This document shows positions 47,485 to 56,294 of a stretch of DNA of 64,000 bases, piece by piece. The position numbers and the translations under genes are program-made. The stretch lies in NCBI RefSeq assembly GCF_030547075.1, contig NZ_JAUOQH010000004.1:1-64000 (forward strand), in the 5' to 3' direction. Each line of letters begins with the position of its first letter. Positions within the stretch are counted from its first letter, which is position 1. The notes beneath the pieces were generated by a model. The model saw nothing but the letters and a program-made list of their open reading frames with translations. It was not told the DNA's origin and searched no databases. The stretch comes from Alteromonas sp. 1_MG-2023. GTDB taxonomy: Bacteria > Pseudomonadota > Gammaproteobacteria > Enterobacterales > Alteromonadaceae.

Positions 47485-47733
47485 TCATTCTTGGCCATTT
47501 TTTAAGAAGTACAAATCAGAAAAGCCCATTTTTAAAAATTCGGCATCTCTAAAATTTCTTGCGGTTTTTTTGTCTTTGCTGATTGAGGCTACTTGCTGTT
47601 CAGTTTGCAAAAACTGGGTAAGGTCTATTCCCTCAGCATCGGCCACTGCTTCATGCATATTTTGATAACGGCTGTAAGAAAAATTTATCTCTTTTGCCAC
47701 ACCATTAAACTTATAACGTACTTTATGGGCCAT
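47485..47733 (-). CDS. Small protein of unknown function
   Basis: An 82-residue soluble protein that starts MAHKVRYKFNGVAKEINFSY from ATG 47733. It looks like a true gene: its composition is balanced and charged and there is no competing frame, but I recognise no family. The segment FLQTEQQVASISKDKKTARN is probably helical. It stands alone between an antiporter and a BCCT transporter and is convergent with the antiporter. Confidence 0.55.
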   Translation of the reverse strand: MAHKVRYKFNGVAKEINFSYSRYQNMHEAVADAEGIDLTQFLQTEQQVASISKDKKTARNFRDAEFLKMGFSDLYFLKNGQE

Positions 47734-47906
47734 GTTCTACTCAGGTTGGTCGATGTAATTCAAAAACGGTTTAAGCGCCATTATAAACTCAATTAGCGGT
47801 ACGTATTCAAAAAGCTTAACAATAAAACTATTAAGGCAAGGTGAACATTAAGCGTAAACTCGCCGCAACATTTGTCATGTTCAAGCGTCATTATGTATCT
47901 CGACTC

Positions 47907-48036
47907 TACGCGTTGAACACCAAACGTAGCTATTTGCAGCAAGCTGCGCCAATTATAGCGAGCTACGCCAAGATACCCATCGCGTTATTCTGATAAACTG
48001 TTTTACAAGATTGCCCGTTTAAAGCTTCAACGCGTA
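47907..48036 (+). promoter_or_regulatory. Structured leader candidate upstream of the BCCT transporter
   Basis: TACGCGTTGAA (47907-47917) is the exact reverse complement of TTCAACGCGTA (48026-48036). Inside lies CGTAGCT (47925-47931) facing AGCTACG (47961-47967), which itself encloses GCAGCAAGCTGC (47936-47947). The nested arrangement ends 35 bases before the transporter ATG. It could be a folded leader RNA or paired operator sites. Confidence 0.4.
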
Positions 48037-48071
48037 ATGGCATCTATAAAAAAACAATAAAAGGATCGTGT

Positions 48072-49877
48072 ATGAGTAGTAATGCCCGAGATACTTCTTC
48101 AAAGAAGGCCATCAAAGAACACGAGAGCGCGTTTAGCGTTATCGACAAGCCAACGTTTTTTGGTTCTCTTATCCTTCTTCTATCGGTAACCATTCCTTTA
48201 ATTATTTGGCCAGATCAAGGCGCACAATGGGTGGCGGCCGCAAAAGACTTCGTTACCAGTAAATTGGGCGTTTTATACTTATTACTTGGTGTTGGTGCGG
48301 GTGGCTTCATGGTGTTCATCATGTTTAGCGACATAGGCCAAATAAAACTGGGCGACCCTGAAGAAAAGCCCGAGTTCTCGCCAGTATCATGGGCGGCTAT
48401 GCTGTTTTGTGCGGGCATTGGGGCGTCTATTTTGTACTGGTCTATGATTGAATGGGTGTATTACTACCAAGCGCCACCGTTTCATATAGAAGGCGGAACG
48501 CCAGAAGCTGCCAAGTGGGCTGCCGCCTACGGTATATTCCACTGGGGCCCGCTAGCTTGGGCTATTTATCTTATTCCCGCGGTGCCTATTGCTTACTTCT
48601 ATTATGTGCGTAAGCACAGCGTATTAAAAATATCCGAAGCGTTAATGCCGGTCATTGGCGAAAAGCTAGCTCACGGCTGGCTAGGTAAAATTATCGATAT
48701 CAGCTTTATCTTCGGCATGTTAGGCGGCGGAGCCACCACGTTAGGTTTGGCTGCGCCTATGATCAACGAAGGGGTGCATGAGTTATTCGGTGTGCCTAAG
48801 TCGCTGACTACCCAAATTATTGTGCTTATAACCTGTACCGCTATATTTGGTTACAGCGCGTATGTAGGGTTAAAAAAAGGCATCAAGCTGCTGTCAGACA
48901 TTAACTTTTGGCTGGCCGTTGGCTTGCTGCTGTTTATCTTTATTGTAGGCCCAACCCTATTTATGGCCAATACTGGCCTAGATGCCCTTGGCCGCGTACT
49001 AAGCAACATTATTAAAATGGCCACTTGGTTAGAGCCATTTGCCGAATTCAACGGTTTTCAGAACACGCACTTTCCTCAAGACTGGACCATATTCTACTGG
49101 GCTTGGTGGCTAGTATTTGCACCTAGCGTAGGGCTTTTTATAGCACGTATTTCCCGCGGCCGTACCATTCGTACAATGGTGGCCGGTTCAATGTTCTTTG
49201 GCACCATGGGCTGCTTTTTATTCTTCATGGTAATGGGCAATTACGGTTTGTATTTACAGCTATCGGGCGAACTAGACGTAGTCAGCATACTCAACCAACA
49301 AAGCCCAACTGCGGCCATATTCGCCATGCTACATACACTGCCCATGGACTACGTGGTTATCTTTGTATTTACCCTATTAGCGCTAATATTCACAGCAACC
49401 ACTTTCGATTCTATTTCTTACATTCTTGCCGCCGTAGTGCAAAAAGAGGTAGATGAAGAGCCGTTGCGCTGGAACCGTTTGTTTTGGGCGTTTGCGTTAT
49501 CGTTCATGCCCATTGTACTTATGTTTGTAGGCGGGTTAGAAACGCTACAAACCGCATCGATAATAGGGGGCGTACCCTTATTAGCCGTGGCCTTATTACT
49601 GTGCATTTCCATAGTGCGGGCCGCGAATTACGACATGCGCTACCAGCCCGACTATTCCATGAAAGAAATTAATATAGGTGAATTCCCCGACGACGACCCA
49701 TGGAGCGAAGAAGGCACCTGGCATATTGATGAAGAAGATGAGGAAGGGCAAGAGGGCCATGAGGGTAAAGAAGGCAAGGGGGGTGAAGAGGAAGTGCCTA
49801 TTGCGGCCAAACCTAAACCTCGTGAACCAAAACCCCATGTTGAAGGCGACCCACACAGCAAGCCATCGCGGCTGTAG
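48072..49877 (+). CDS. BCCT family betaine/carnitine/choline-type transporter
   Basis: A 601-residue inner-membrane transporter with twelve predicted helices, starting after an N-terminal cytoplasmic segment. The BCCT aromatic motif region is seen as FYWAWWLVFAPSVGLFIARI (residues about 343-362), with GASILYWSMIEWVYYYQ earlier, which fits family substrate-binding helices. It would import a quaternary-ammonium osmolyte or a related compound with sodium or protons. The C-terminal 45 residues are a low-complexity Glu/Gly/Lys tail (EEDEEGQEGHEGKEG), which may sense ionic strength as in BetP. AAAAGGATC precedes the ATG. The gene has its own terminator. Confidence 0.92.
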   Translation: MSSNARDTSSKKAIKEHESAFSVIDKPTFFGSLILLLSVTIPLIIWPDQGAQWVAAAKDFVTSKLGVLYLLLGVGAGGFMVFIMFSDIGQIKLGDPEEKPEFSPVSWAAMLFCAGIGASILYWSMIEWVYYYQAPPFHIEGGTPEAAKWAAAYGIFHWGPLAWAIYLIPAVPIAYFYYVRKHSVLKISEALMPVIGEKLAHGWLGKIIDISFIFGMLGGGATTLGLAAPMINEGVHELFGVPKSLTTQIIVLITCTAIFGYSAYVGLKKGIKLLSDINFWLAVGLLLFIFIVGPTLFMANTGLDALGRVLSNIIKMATWLEPFAEFNGFQNTHFPQDWTIFYWAWWLVFAPSVGLFIARISRGRTIRTMVAGSMFFGTMGCFLFFMVMGNYGLYLQLSGELDVVSILNQQSPTAAIFAMLHTLPMDYVVIFVFTLLALIFTATTFDSISYILAAVVQKEVDEEPLRWNRLFWAFALSFMPIVLMFVGGLETLQTASIIGGVPLLAVALLLCISIVRAANYDMRYQPDYSMKEINIGEFPDDDPWSEEGTWHIDEEDEEGQEGHEGKEGKGGEEEVPIAAKPKPREPKPHVEGDPHSKPSRL

Positions 49878-49902
49878 TTTTTACCGTTCATATGTGAAGC
49901 AA

Positions 49903-49929
49903 AGCGCTGCCCAAGGGCAGCGTTTTTTG
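49903..49929 (+). terminator. Rho-independent terminator of the BCCT gene
   Basis: An 8-bp GC-rich stem CGCTGCCC/GGGCAGCG with an AA loop core is followed by six T. It lies 28 bases after the stop codon. Confidence 0.92.
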
Positions 49930-50027
49930 TTTTTAAGACGGCACAATTAACTTTTCCTAGAAATTAGCTGTGTTACCGTAATTAGTACCAAAAGCCCTAA
50001 ACTCTTAAACAAATAGCAAGTAGCAGC

Positions 50028-50654
50028 ATGTCAGTAAAGAATTATCAAAAATTCTACGAACCACTAAACGCGGTACATTCGGCTGACTTTAACCGTTGTA
50101 TTTACTGTGGCTGCGAAGCAGCCCGCCCCGATTTTATCCCCCCCATAAAATTTATTCACGACTGGCGAGACGTAAACTCAAGCGCTGATTTTATTTGTGT
50201 ACCCTCATGCAATGAATGCTTCGACCTGCTTAAAAATGAAAACAACGGTACGTTAGAACCCAGAATTACTGTGTTGAAAAAACTATTGGCAGCAAAGTAT
50301 CAAAAAGCCATTAGAGTGTTTAACCACTGGAGCATGGATGAAATTGAAGAAATGGATATCGCATTTCAAATAAGCCTTAAAGGCGGCATACGGTTAGGCA
50401 AAGAAACCCTTTCACGGCTTCACTTTGCTGGGTTCGACTATGAAGTAAATGGCAGTATAACGCGGGTAGCAAAACCGCAGCGCGAAGTGTTTAAGGTGTT
50501 CGATGAAGAATTTGAGAGCTTTAGAGAAGCGCTAGCATTTGCCAGCGAAACCTACCAAATAAAGAAAAGCCGACTAAGTCAGCTATATTTTGAGCATGAT
50601 GAAAGCTTTGATAAGGCGGTTGAAGTTTTTCATGGGTTGGTTGATAAAGGGTAA
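50028..50654 (+). CDS. Cysteine-rich HNH-like protein of unknown function
   Basis: A 208-residue protein with a zinc-site arrangement like that of HNH nucleases: CIYCG near residue 24, DFIPP where HNH proteins have DHxxP, and CVPSCNECFDLL near residue 65. The usual catalytic His is replaced (DF for DH), so nuclease activity is doubtful. The C-terminal half is helical and charged. It opens the accessory region that contains the restriction and phosphorothioation genes. I can only call it an HNH-fold-like zinc protein; a defence role is inference from position. Confidence 0.55.
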   Translation: MSVKNYQKFYEPLNAVHSADFNRCIYCGCEAARPDFIPPIKFIHDWRDVNSSADFICVPSCNECFDLLKNENNGTLEPRITVLKKLLAAKYQKAIRVFNHWSMDEIEEMDIAFQISLKGGIRLGKETLSRLHFAGFDYEVNGSITRVAKPQREVFKVFDEEFESFREALAFASETYQIKKSRLSQLYFEHDESFDKAVEVFHGLVDKG

Positions 50655-50721
50655 ATACTTTGCCTTACTATAATATTTAAAACTAAATACCAATGTAGTT
50701 TACCTAATATACGAGGGATGT

Positions 50722-51717
50722 ATGGGGCTTGATTTCGAAAATAGTAAAGTACTTCTAATGAGAGGGCCTGTTGAATTGATCAGCGAAGGATATGCTGGGA
50801 TTGGGTGGGGGCAATTCGAGCTTTTTAAATTTAAAACAGCCGATGATCTGTATAAGCACCTTGAGAGCACACAGCAAAGTGTTGGCCGTAGTGGTAATCA
50901 GTTGCGTAGATATATCGAAGTTAAGCAAGGCGACCTTATTGTGGTGCCAGCCCCCGCTCGTATATACATAGGTATCGCTACTGGGGAAAAACAATTTTGT
51001 GCTGACAAACCTTGGGGTGAAAATCAAATACAAGTAGACTTTCCCTGTGATGCAGATAGCAAGCCCATTTCGATCGCACGTACAGATTTAAAACAAGGTT
51101 TACAGTCTAGGCTGCGTATACGTTTAACAGTGGCTGATTTAGACTATTTCAAAGATGAAATAATTGAACGTTACAATGATACTAAAAACAATGTCAGCAG
51201 TGGTGCTTTATCTAAAGTTAACGAACAAATTGGTGAAAAATTCGAGCAGTTCAAAGCAAAGTTGTTAAATAACCTTCGAAATAGAAATCATTATTTGGAA
51301 GCCGGTGGGCAGGGGCTAGAACACCTAGTAAAAGAGTTGCTCGAGATTGAAGGTTATACAGCTATTATCCCTAGTAAGCAAAGCCATGAGGTTGGTGTTG
51401 ATGTTGATATAGAAGCTCAGTCACGTAACCCTTTCATTACTCAAGAGCTGCTGGTTCAAGTGAAAGATCACGTAGGCTATACCGATAAGCATGCCATCAC
51501 GCAGATAGCGGACGCTAAGAAAGGAGATGTCTGCTCTCGATGGGTAATATCTCTGGCTGATTTTAATGAGGATGCAAAAAACTACGCCGATGAATTGAGC
51601 GTTAAGTTGATGAACGGAAACGAGTTTGTCGATTGGCTAGCCGAACGTTGGCAAGATTTGTCGCCTACAACCCAACAAAAGCTTGGTATCGCTTCGGCAC
51701 CTCAAATTGTTCTCTAA
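50722..51717 (+). CDS. Mrr-like type IV restriction endonuclease
   Basis: A 331-residue protein with a C-terminal Mrr-type PD-(D/E)xK nuclease domain. GGQGLEHLVKELLEIEGYTA gives the conserved helix with Glu, HEVGVDVDIEA the catalytic Asp, and ELLVQVKDH the QxK form of the motif used by Mrr. The N-terminal 160 residues (QGDLIVVPAPARIYIGIATG) look like a beta-rich recognition domain, possibly of PUA/EVE type. Mrr enzymes cut modified DNA. The target modification is unknown. GAGGG precedes the ATG. It lies 1.7 kb upstream of the dpt operon, in the same defence region. Confidence 0.78.
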   Translation: MGLDFENSKVLLMRGPVELISEGYAGIGWGQFELFKFKTADDLYKHLESTQQSVGRSGNQLRRYIEVKQGDLIVVPAPARIYIGIATGEKQFCADKPWGENQIQVDFPCDADSKPISIARTDLKQGLQSRLRIRLTVADLDYFKDEIIERYNDTKNNVSSGALSKVNEQIGEKFEQFKAKLLNNLRNRNHYLEAGGQGLEHLVKELLEIEGYTAIIPSKQSHEVGVDVDIEAQSRNPFITQELLVQVKDHVGYTDKHAITQIADAKKGDVCSRWVISLADFNEDAKNYADELSVKLMNGNEFVDWLAERWQDLSPTTQQKLGIASAPQIVL

Positions 51718-51823
51718 GTACGTCCCCCAAGGTTGAAGCTGCCTTCCTGCAAGTATGCATATGAAAAGGAATAAGCGTTTCTCTTGTAAAGAAATGTCAC
51801 TGACACAATAATGATTCAAGTGA

Positions 51824-52174
51824 TTATTTTCCATAAGTTAAATCAAGCTCTTCCGAGAGCTTACTCATTTCCTTTGCTATGAATTCACTCAATTTTTTAG
51901 GCTTTACGGCGCTAGGCTTTTTCTTGTTGCCGTTTCTAGTCTCATAGTGATTCTTTAAGGTGGCTAGGTAATCCTGCAAGCATTCCGGTTTAGTCGTTTT
52001 CCTTTGTAGCTTTTTCTTAAAACTCTCTTGAAAGCGCCCAATCTCTTCGTCGTCATCGAAATCATGTATTTCAGTATAAATATACTTAGCTGCTTGATTT
52101 TGAGTCATACCCAGTTGACCAATAATTTGTCTAATTTCGTCTTGTAACTGAATAGTTTGTAGTTGTGTCCCCAT
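51824..52174 (-). CDS. Small basic protein of unknown function
   Basis: A 116-residue protein rich in Lys and Glu. The N-terminal part (LQTIQLQDEIRQIIGQLGMT then QNQAAKYIYTEIHDFDDDEE) may include a helix-turn-helix-like segment, and the middle has several basic clusters (KKKLQRKTTK, GNKKKPSAVKPKK). The start is taken as ATG 52174; a longer frame exists but lacks coding character. It is divergent from the small gene at 52251. No family is recognised. DNA binding is possible but unproven. Confidence 0.5.
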   Translation of the reverse strand: MGTQLQTIQLQDEIRQIIGQLGMTQNQAAKYIYTEIHDFDDDEEIGRFQESFKKKLQRKTTKPECLQDYLATLKNHYETRNGNKKKPSAVKPKKLSEFIAKEMSKLSEELDLTYGK

Positions 52175-52250
52175 TTGTCTTTTTCGTCCTTTTAATATCG
52201 TTACTGTCCTAGCGAGGACATAATAAAATTTACTACAAGGATATAAATTT

Positions 52251-52478
52251 ATGAAACAACCTATGACCTTAGAAGCCGCTCGCCGTATACAGTCAGTAAC
52301 CGCTAAACAGCAGAAGGGAAATGTTCCTAAGGGTTCATTCGCAGCGCGTGCCATGTCTGTAGCTATGAAAAATGAAGCTCAACTAACTTCAGCGTCAAAA
52401 ACGCCAGTACGCAATGGCCCTAGTAAAACGGGTGGAAAGTCCGGAGGGCGCCGAGGAAATAATCCCCCGCGCAAGTAA
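52251..52478 (+). CDS. Small basic protein resembling the SMP (seed maturation protein) motif
   Basis: A 75-residue basic, disordered-looking protein. TLEAARRIQSVTAKQQ, then a Gly, then KGSFAARAMSVAMKN resembles the repeat of SMP-type late-embryogenesis proteins (A..IQS......G...KGS.AARAQSAA.KN), which also occurs in short bacterial proteins. The C-terminal tail is Gly/Arg/Lys-rich. AAGGA precedes the ATG. Function is unknown; the resemblance was judged by eye and is weak evidence. Confidence 0.55.
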   Translation: MKQPMTLEAARRIQSVTAKQQKGNVPKGSFAARAMSVAMKNEAQLTSASKTPVRNGPSKTGGKSGGRRGNNPPRK

Positions 52479-52483
52479 CACTG

Positions 52484-52888
52484 CTAGCACTTTTTTGCGT
52501 TTGCATAAAAGTTATTCATAAACTCCGACTCACGTTCGTCTATATCTCTGTATTCAAATGTAGCTGTCGTAGTTTTAAGTGCACAGAGGCAAATGTCTGT
52601 TTTGTCTCTGTGCCAACTATTAGTAACTTTTCTGACTGAGGAGTTTACACATAGGTCTATCAACTCATACTCAAACTCAAGCGGGTATCTTGGCTCTTCA
52701 ATAAAGTGTTTGTCTAATTTATAAGTGCCAATTATCCCGAGCAAAAGTGCAGATCCTGCTGACAATAGTGGCTTCTTAAATCGTTTAAAGAAGTGGCCTT
52801 CAAAAGACTTTTTGCATTGGTGGCAACAAACATGTTTGGCAAACTCTATATCATTGTTTGTGTTGCATTCTGGGCATTCGATTATCAT
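52484..52888 (-). CDS. Zinc-ribbon membrane protein of unknown function
   Basis: A 134-residue protein. The N-terminus has a zinc ribbon, CPEC (residues 5-8) and CCHQC (21-25), followed by a basic patch and one membrane helix (LLSAGSALLLGIIGTYKL, about residues 40-57). The C-terminal domain has four more cysteines, with an ICLCALKT segment. No enzyme motif is visible. It is convergent with the SMP-like gene with a 5-base gap. A membrane-linked accessory of the defence island is possible but not shown. Confidence 0.55.
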   Translation of the reverse strand: MIIECPECNTNNDIEFAKHVCCHQCKKSFEGHFFKRFKKPLLSAGSALLLGIIGTYKLDKHFIEEPRYPLEFEYELIDLCVNSSVRKVTNSWHRDKTDICLCALKTTTATFEYRDIDERESEFMNNFYANAKKC

Positions 52889-53006
52889 TCTGTCTTCCGT
52901 GTTCTTCTGCCTTTCCTAACTTTTTAGCCTACCTTTTAAACTTACTAATTTAAAAGTCTTCTTTTGATTACATAGGTATGAAAAAGTACTTTTATGCGGA
53001 TGAAAA

Positions 53007-53210
53007 TTTAGCGCTGAGTACAACAGAACTAAAGCGGAAAGTTTAAAACGTCTGGAGCTTAATAAAGCCGGAGAATAAGGTAAAAAATAGTGCAGTGAAT
53101 TATCTGAAAAGTATTCGGAGACTAGTAATCTTGCATTTCAGGAGATTAGTAAATTAATGGTAACTAAGGAAGGGTAGACAGTCGAACAAGTGTTAGATAA
53201 GCATTACTGA
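53007..53210 (+). pseudogene. Decayed reading frame (68 codons) in the intergenic gap before dptF
   Basis: The 507-base gap 52889-53395 has no intact gene. One frame reads FSAEYNRTKAESLKRLELNK, then AGE-stop-GKK-stop, then SELSEKYSETSNLAFQEISK, LMVTKEG-stop-TVEQVLDKHY and a stop. Stops fall at 53076, 53088 and 53175. The amphipathic, charged helical character across the stops looks like a relic of a coiled-coil or phasin-like protein. It may be chance. Confidence 0.3.
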
Positions 53211-53395
53211 GAGCGAGTTTGGTTATTGTAAAACTCACAGCCAATGTAGAAATATGAGAAAAGTTTATATATTAAATAGGCTTAGCATCATACCCAGCAT
53301 AGTTTATTCATACCAGACTATTGATACATACTATTGTAATGTGAAAACAAACAGTGCTACTTTATTAGACTAAAGACCAACTATAAGGATGTAGT

Positions 53396-54982
53396 ATGCG
53401 TTTCCTCGATATTCTAAGCGTATTATCCAAATCTTCCCCCTATGCGGTATCTACCGAGCGACAAGACTCCATTTCTGCTGAGCTTGATGAAGTGAAGAAA
53501 TATCTCTATATCGAAACAGATATCCAGAAAGACTTCGAAAGTCATCTAACTTCATTATCTCCTGGCAGTAAAAAAATAATATTTCTTTGTGGAAGTAGTG
53601 GGGATGGTAAATCTGAAATTCTCACTCAGTATGCATCCAAATTTTCTCATAAAGCAGAGTTTCATTTAGACGCAACACACAGCTTTGAACCTGATGAATC
53701 TGCGATATCTACACTCGATAGAGTTTTTTCGGCTTATGAGAGCAGTAGGCAAGCGCTGGTGGTTGGAATTAATATCGGCATGATGGGGAATTATGTTGAA
53801 GAAGGCAGTAGTGCAAGCGTACGCAATGCCATAGCCAACTATTTAGACTCGAAGGTATCAAGTTCGGAATGTGTATTCTTGAACTTCGAAGACTATCCAA
53901 AGTTTGATTTAACAAGCGCCGGGCATTCATCTAAGTTTGTAAAAGCAATTTTGAATCGTATCACGAAGCAGGAAGGGAATATTATTCGTCAGTACTTCGA
54001 TAGAGAGAAGGGGGGGCATGACGGTAACAAGTTACTTTGTACTAACTATCAACTTCTCTCTATACCTGAAATCCAAGATCGAATTGTCGATGTATTGTTT
54101 AAAGCTCGTTTAATCAAAGACCAGTTTCTTACTGCGAGAACATTGTTAGATTTCATTCATACATTGTTATCACCAGAAGGTTATCTATTCGATAATATGT
54201 TCGATGCGAGCGATAACGAAATATCATCGAAAATTGTAGACTTTGACCCTGCTGACATAAGAACTGAAAATGTTGACAAGTTCCTTTTAAGTACTAGTTT
54301 AGGGCTGCCTGATAAAGGCTTCGAAGAGTTTAAATCATATTTGTCGTCTGAGTTCGGTATTAGCCCGTCAAAAAATTCGCATTCATACTTAAGGTTGTTC
54401 TATTTGCTTGGAAGTGCAGATATGGCAAACAACTACCACAGAGATTTTTGTGAAGATTTTGAAGAGCCGCTACTCGACAAATATGCCAAGGTGTGGAACT
54501 TGCACACTCATTATGTTGGCGACAAAGAAGAGAAAAGACAACTAAAAGCATTTTATAAAGAAACTATATTTTCTGCTATTCACACTTATATAAATAGAAA
54601 TGCAAAGTCGATTGCAAAAGGGAAGTTTCTTATCTCATCTCATAATGGCTACCAAATTATGAGTGAAGTAGAAATGGAACCTGATTTTATGGCTATTCAG
54701 AATGCATCTCCAACAAACACCTCATGCTTCGTTGCTCATATCTCTGTTGAAGGAAAAAGTGTTTCAATGCCAGTTAATATCAATCTTCTTAATATGATGA
54801 ATAGAATTATTGGTGGCTATAGGCCAAATAAACACGACAAAAACACTATCGTTATTCTAGATGACTTTGCCGACCACATAGCAGATATTGCATCAAGCAA
54901 AGATAGACTAACAATAGTAAAAGGTGGGTTAACTATAAGCCTGCGTCATGATGACGATGAAATTGAAGTAAGTGGGGTTTAA
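53396..54982 (+). CDS. dptF: DNA phosphorothioation-dependent restriction protein DptF
   Basis: A 528-residue P-loop ATPase. Walker A is GSSGDGKSEI (residues 66-75), and a Walker B-like ECVFLNFEDYPK lies near residue 160. Length and its place ahead of dptG and dptH match DptF. With DptG and DptH it forms the restriction arm that attacks DNA lacking the phosphorothioate mark made by Dnd proteins. AAGGATG precedes the ATG. Its stop overlaps the region of the dptG start. GC is lower than in the housekeeping genes, consistent with acquisition. Confidence 0.9.
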   Translation: MRFLDILSVLSKSSPYAVSTERQDSISAELDEVKKYLYIETDIQKDFESHLTSLSPGSKKIIFLCGSSGDGKSEILTQYASKFSHKAEFHLDATHSFEPDESAISTLDRVFSAYESSRQALVVGINIGMMGNYVEEGSSASVRNAIANYLDSKVSSSECVFLNFEDYPKFDLTSAGHSSKFVKAILNRITKQEGNIIRQYFDREKGGHDGNKLLCTNYQLLSIPEIQDRIVDVLFKARLIKDQFLTARTLLDFIHTLLSPEGYLFDNMFDASDNEISSKIVDFDPADIRTENVDKFLLSTSLGLPDKGFEEFKSYLSSEFGISPSKNSHSYLRLFYLLGSADMANNYHRDFCEDFEEPLLDKYAKVWNLHTHYVGDKEEKRQLKAFYKETIFSAIHTYINRNAKSIAKGKFLISSHNGYQIMSEVEMEPDFMAIQNASPTNTSCFVAHISVEGKSVSMPVNINLLNMMNRIIGGYRPNKHDKNTIVILDDFADHIADIASSKDRLTIVKGGLTISLRHDDDEIEVSGV

Positions 54983-54986
54983 TGAG

Positions 54987-56294
54987 ATGTTTAAACTCAA
55001 AACAGAGCTGAAGCCTCAAAACAATAAATTAACGTCTTTCTTTCCAATAAATACTAAAGATAGAAAGGGGATCTTTGATTGGGACATAGTGCTTGGCCAT
55101 TTTGTAAAATATGCCTACCGGAAAAGTATTGCTAGTGATCAATTCGAGCAATTTAAGTTAAAGTGCAAAGAAAATTTTGAGTCAAAACTGGATGAACCCC
55201 AGTTTTGGCAACATCTTGAAAGCATGTATTTTAGTGGTGACGAACTATATAAAATAAGCCCAGAGCTATTGCTGTTCAAAGCGCAAGACATCAAAGGTAG
55301 CTCGGCAAATAAAAGGTTGGGCGACTTATTTTTGAATTTATTGCAGGAGCATCACTTACAAGAATCCCCAAGCTTAAGTTTGAATTTTTTGGAAAAAGAG
55401 CTGGTTGAAACGTTCAATAGCTTCACATTTTCAGGATCAAAAGCTGGGACAGTTTCAAAAGCTCCAACGGAAACGCCCTATCTACCTTTTCTGAGAGATT
55501 TGTTTGTCCAAGACTTAGATTTTATTGCTTCGAAACCAAAATACTTTATAGAAAACATCATAGACTTTTTAAAGCTCTACACATTTCTCTATACCGCGCA
55601 AATCACGCTCAATTTAAGTGAGTGGAAAGCCGGCCCACCTTCTGCGAAGCCTTGCTATTTCATTCTAGATACTGAAAAAGCATCAGATGAGCGAAGTTAT
55701 GTGAAAAGTTACGGTTATCGTCAATTAGCAAATAGCTTCGATAAAGTTTTCCCTTATTTAGCGATGAATGAAAGCCTTCAAGACCCTAGTGCTGTGAAAC
55801 AACCACTGTGGGCTGTTACTGGCCTTGAAAGTACACAGACTGTACTAGAAGCGCTAAATACTTATGCGGCCGAGTTTAAAGATGAACGACAGTTACCTCT
55901 AGAAATCAATGACGCTCAAGAAGTAGAAGACGCGATTGAAAACTTACTACTACTTTCCCACGCGCAATTTAAAAGAGGGGAATCTCGACACGAAGTTAAC
56001 GTCCACTATTGCAAAGCTATAGAGTCAGAGTTATGTGGCCACTTCGTCCAGAGCCGAGGAAGATCTGGGAGAGTACTTGTCTTAAACCAAGACTACATAT
56101 TGCTGTTAACTAATATAGTTATCGGAAACCGAGAGCGTTTGCGATTGCATGAGTTACTGGTGGAATTCGAAGCAAGAGGACTCTCTTTTGACAAGCAAAC
56201 ACAAAAAGTACTCGTGAGTTTTTACGAGCGAATAGGGAATGTAGAGAGAATGAGCGACAGTGGAGATGCAGTTTATGTCAGAAAAACAGTTTGA
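54987..56294 (+). CDS. dptG: DNA phosphorothioation-dependent restriction protein DptG
   Basis: A 435-residue protein without recognised enzyme motifs, matching DptG by length and position between dptF and dptH. It begins MFKLKTELKPQNNKLTSFFP. The middle holds WKAGPPSAKPCYFILDTEKA. DptG is required for restriction together with DptF and DptH. The ATG at 54987 was chosen, with GGGG upstream; a GTG at 54972 is in frame but lies inside dptF. It overlaps dptH by 20 bases, so translation is probably coupled. Confidence 0.87.
   Translation: MFKLKTELKPQNNKLTSFFPINTKDRKGIFDWDIVLGHFVKYAYRKSIASDQFEQFKLKCKENFESKLDEPQFWQHLESMYFSGDELYKISPELLLFKAQDIKGSSANKRLGDLFLNLLQEHHLQESPSLSLNFLEKELVETFNSFTFSGSKAGTVSKAPTETPYLPFLRDLFVQDLDFIASKPKYFIENIIDFLKLYTFLYTAQITLNLSEWKAGPPSAKPCYFILDTEKASDERSYVKSYGYRQLANSFDKVFPYLAMNESLQDPSAVKQPLWAVTGLESTQTVLEALNTYAAEFKDERQLPLEINDAQEVEDAIENLLLLSHAQFKRGESRHEVNVHYCKAIESELCGHFVQSRGRSGRVLVLNQDYILLLTNIVIGNRERLRLHELLVEFEARGLSFDKQTQKVLVSFYERIGNVERMSDSGDAVYVRKTV

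Noticed and set aside
49730..49800. Microsatellite-like GAAG/GAGG repeat
   Set aside because: It is explained by acidic codons in the transporter tail.
49596..49950. Overlapping frames on both strands around the end of the BCCT gene
   Set aside because: They come from the Glu/Gly/Lys-rich low-complexity tail of the transporter. No independent gene signals are seen.
52175..52354. N-terminal extension of the small protein at 51824-52174
   Set aside because: The extension lies opposite the SMP-like gene and reads as non-coding; the internal ATG gives a more plausible protein.
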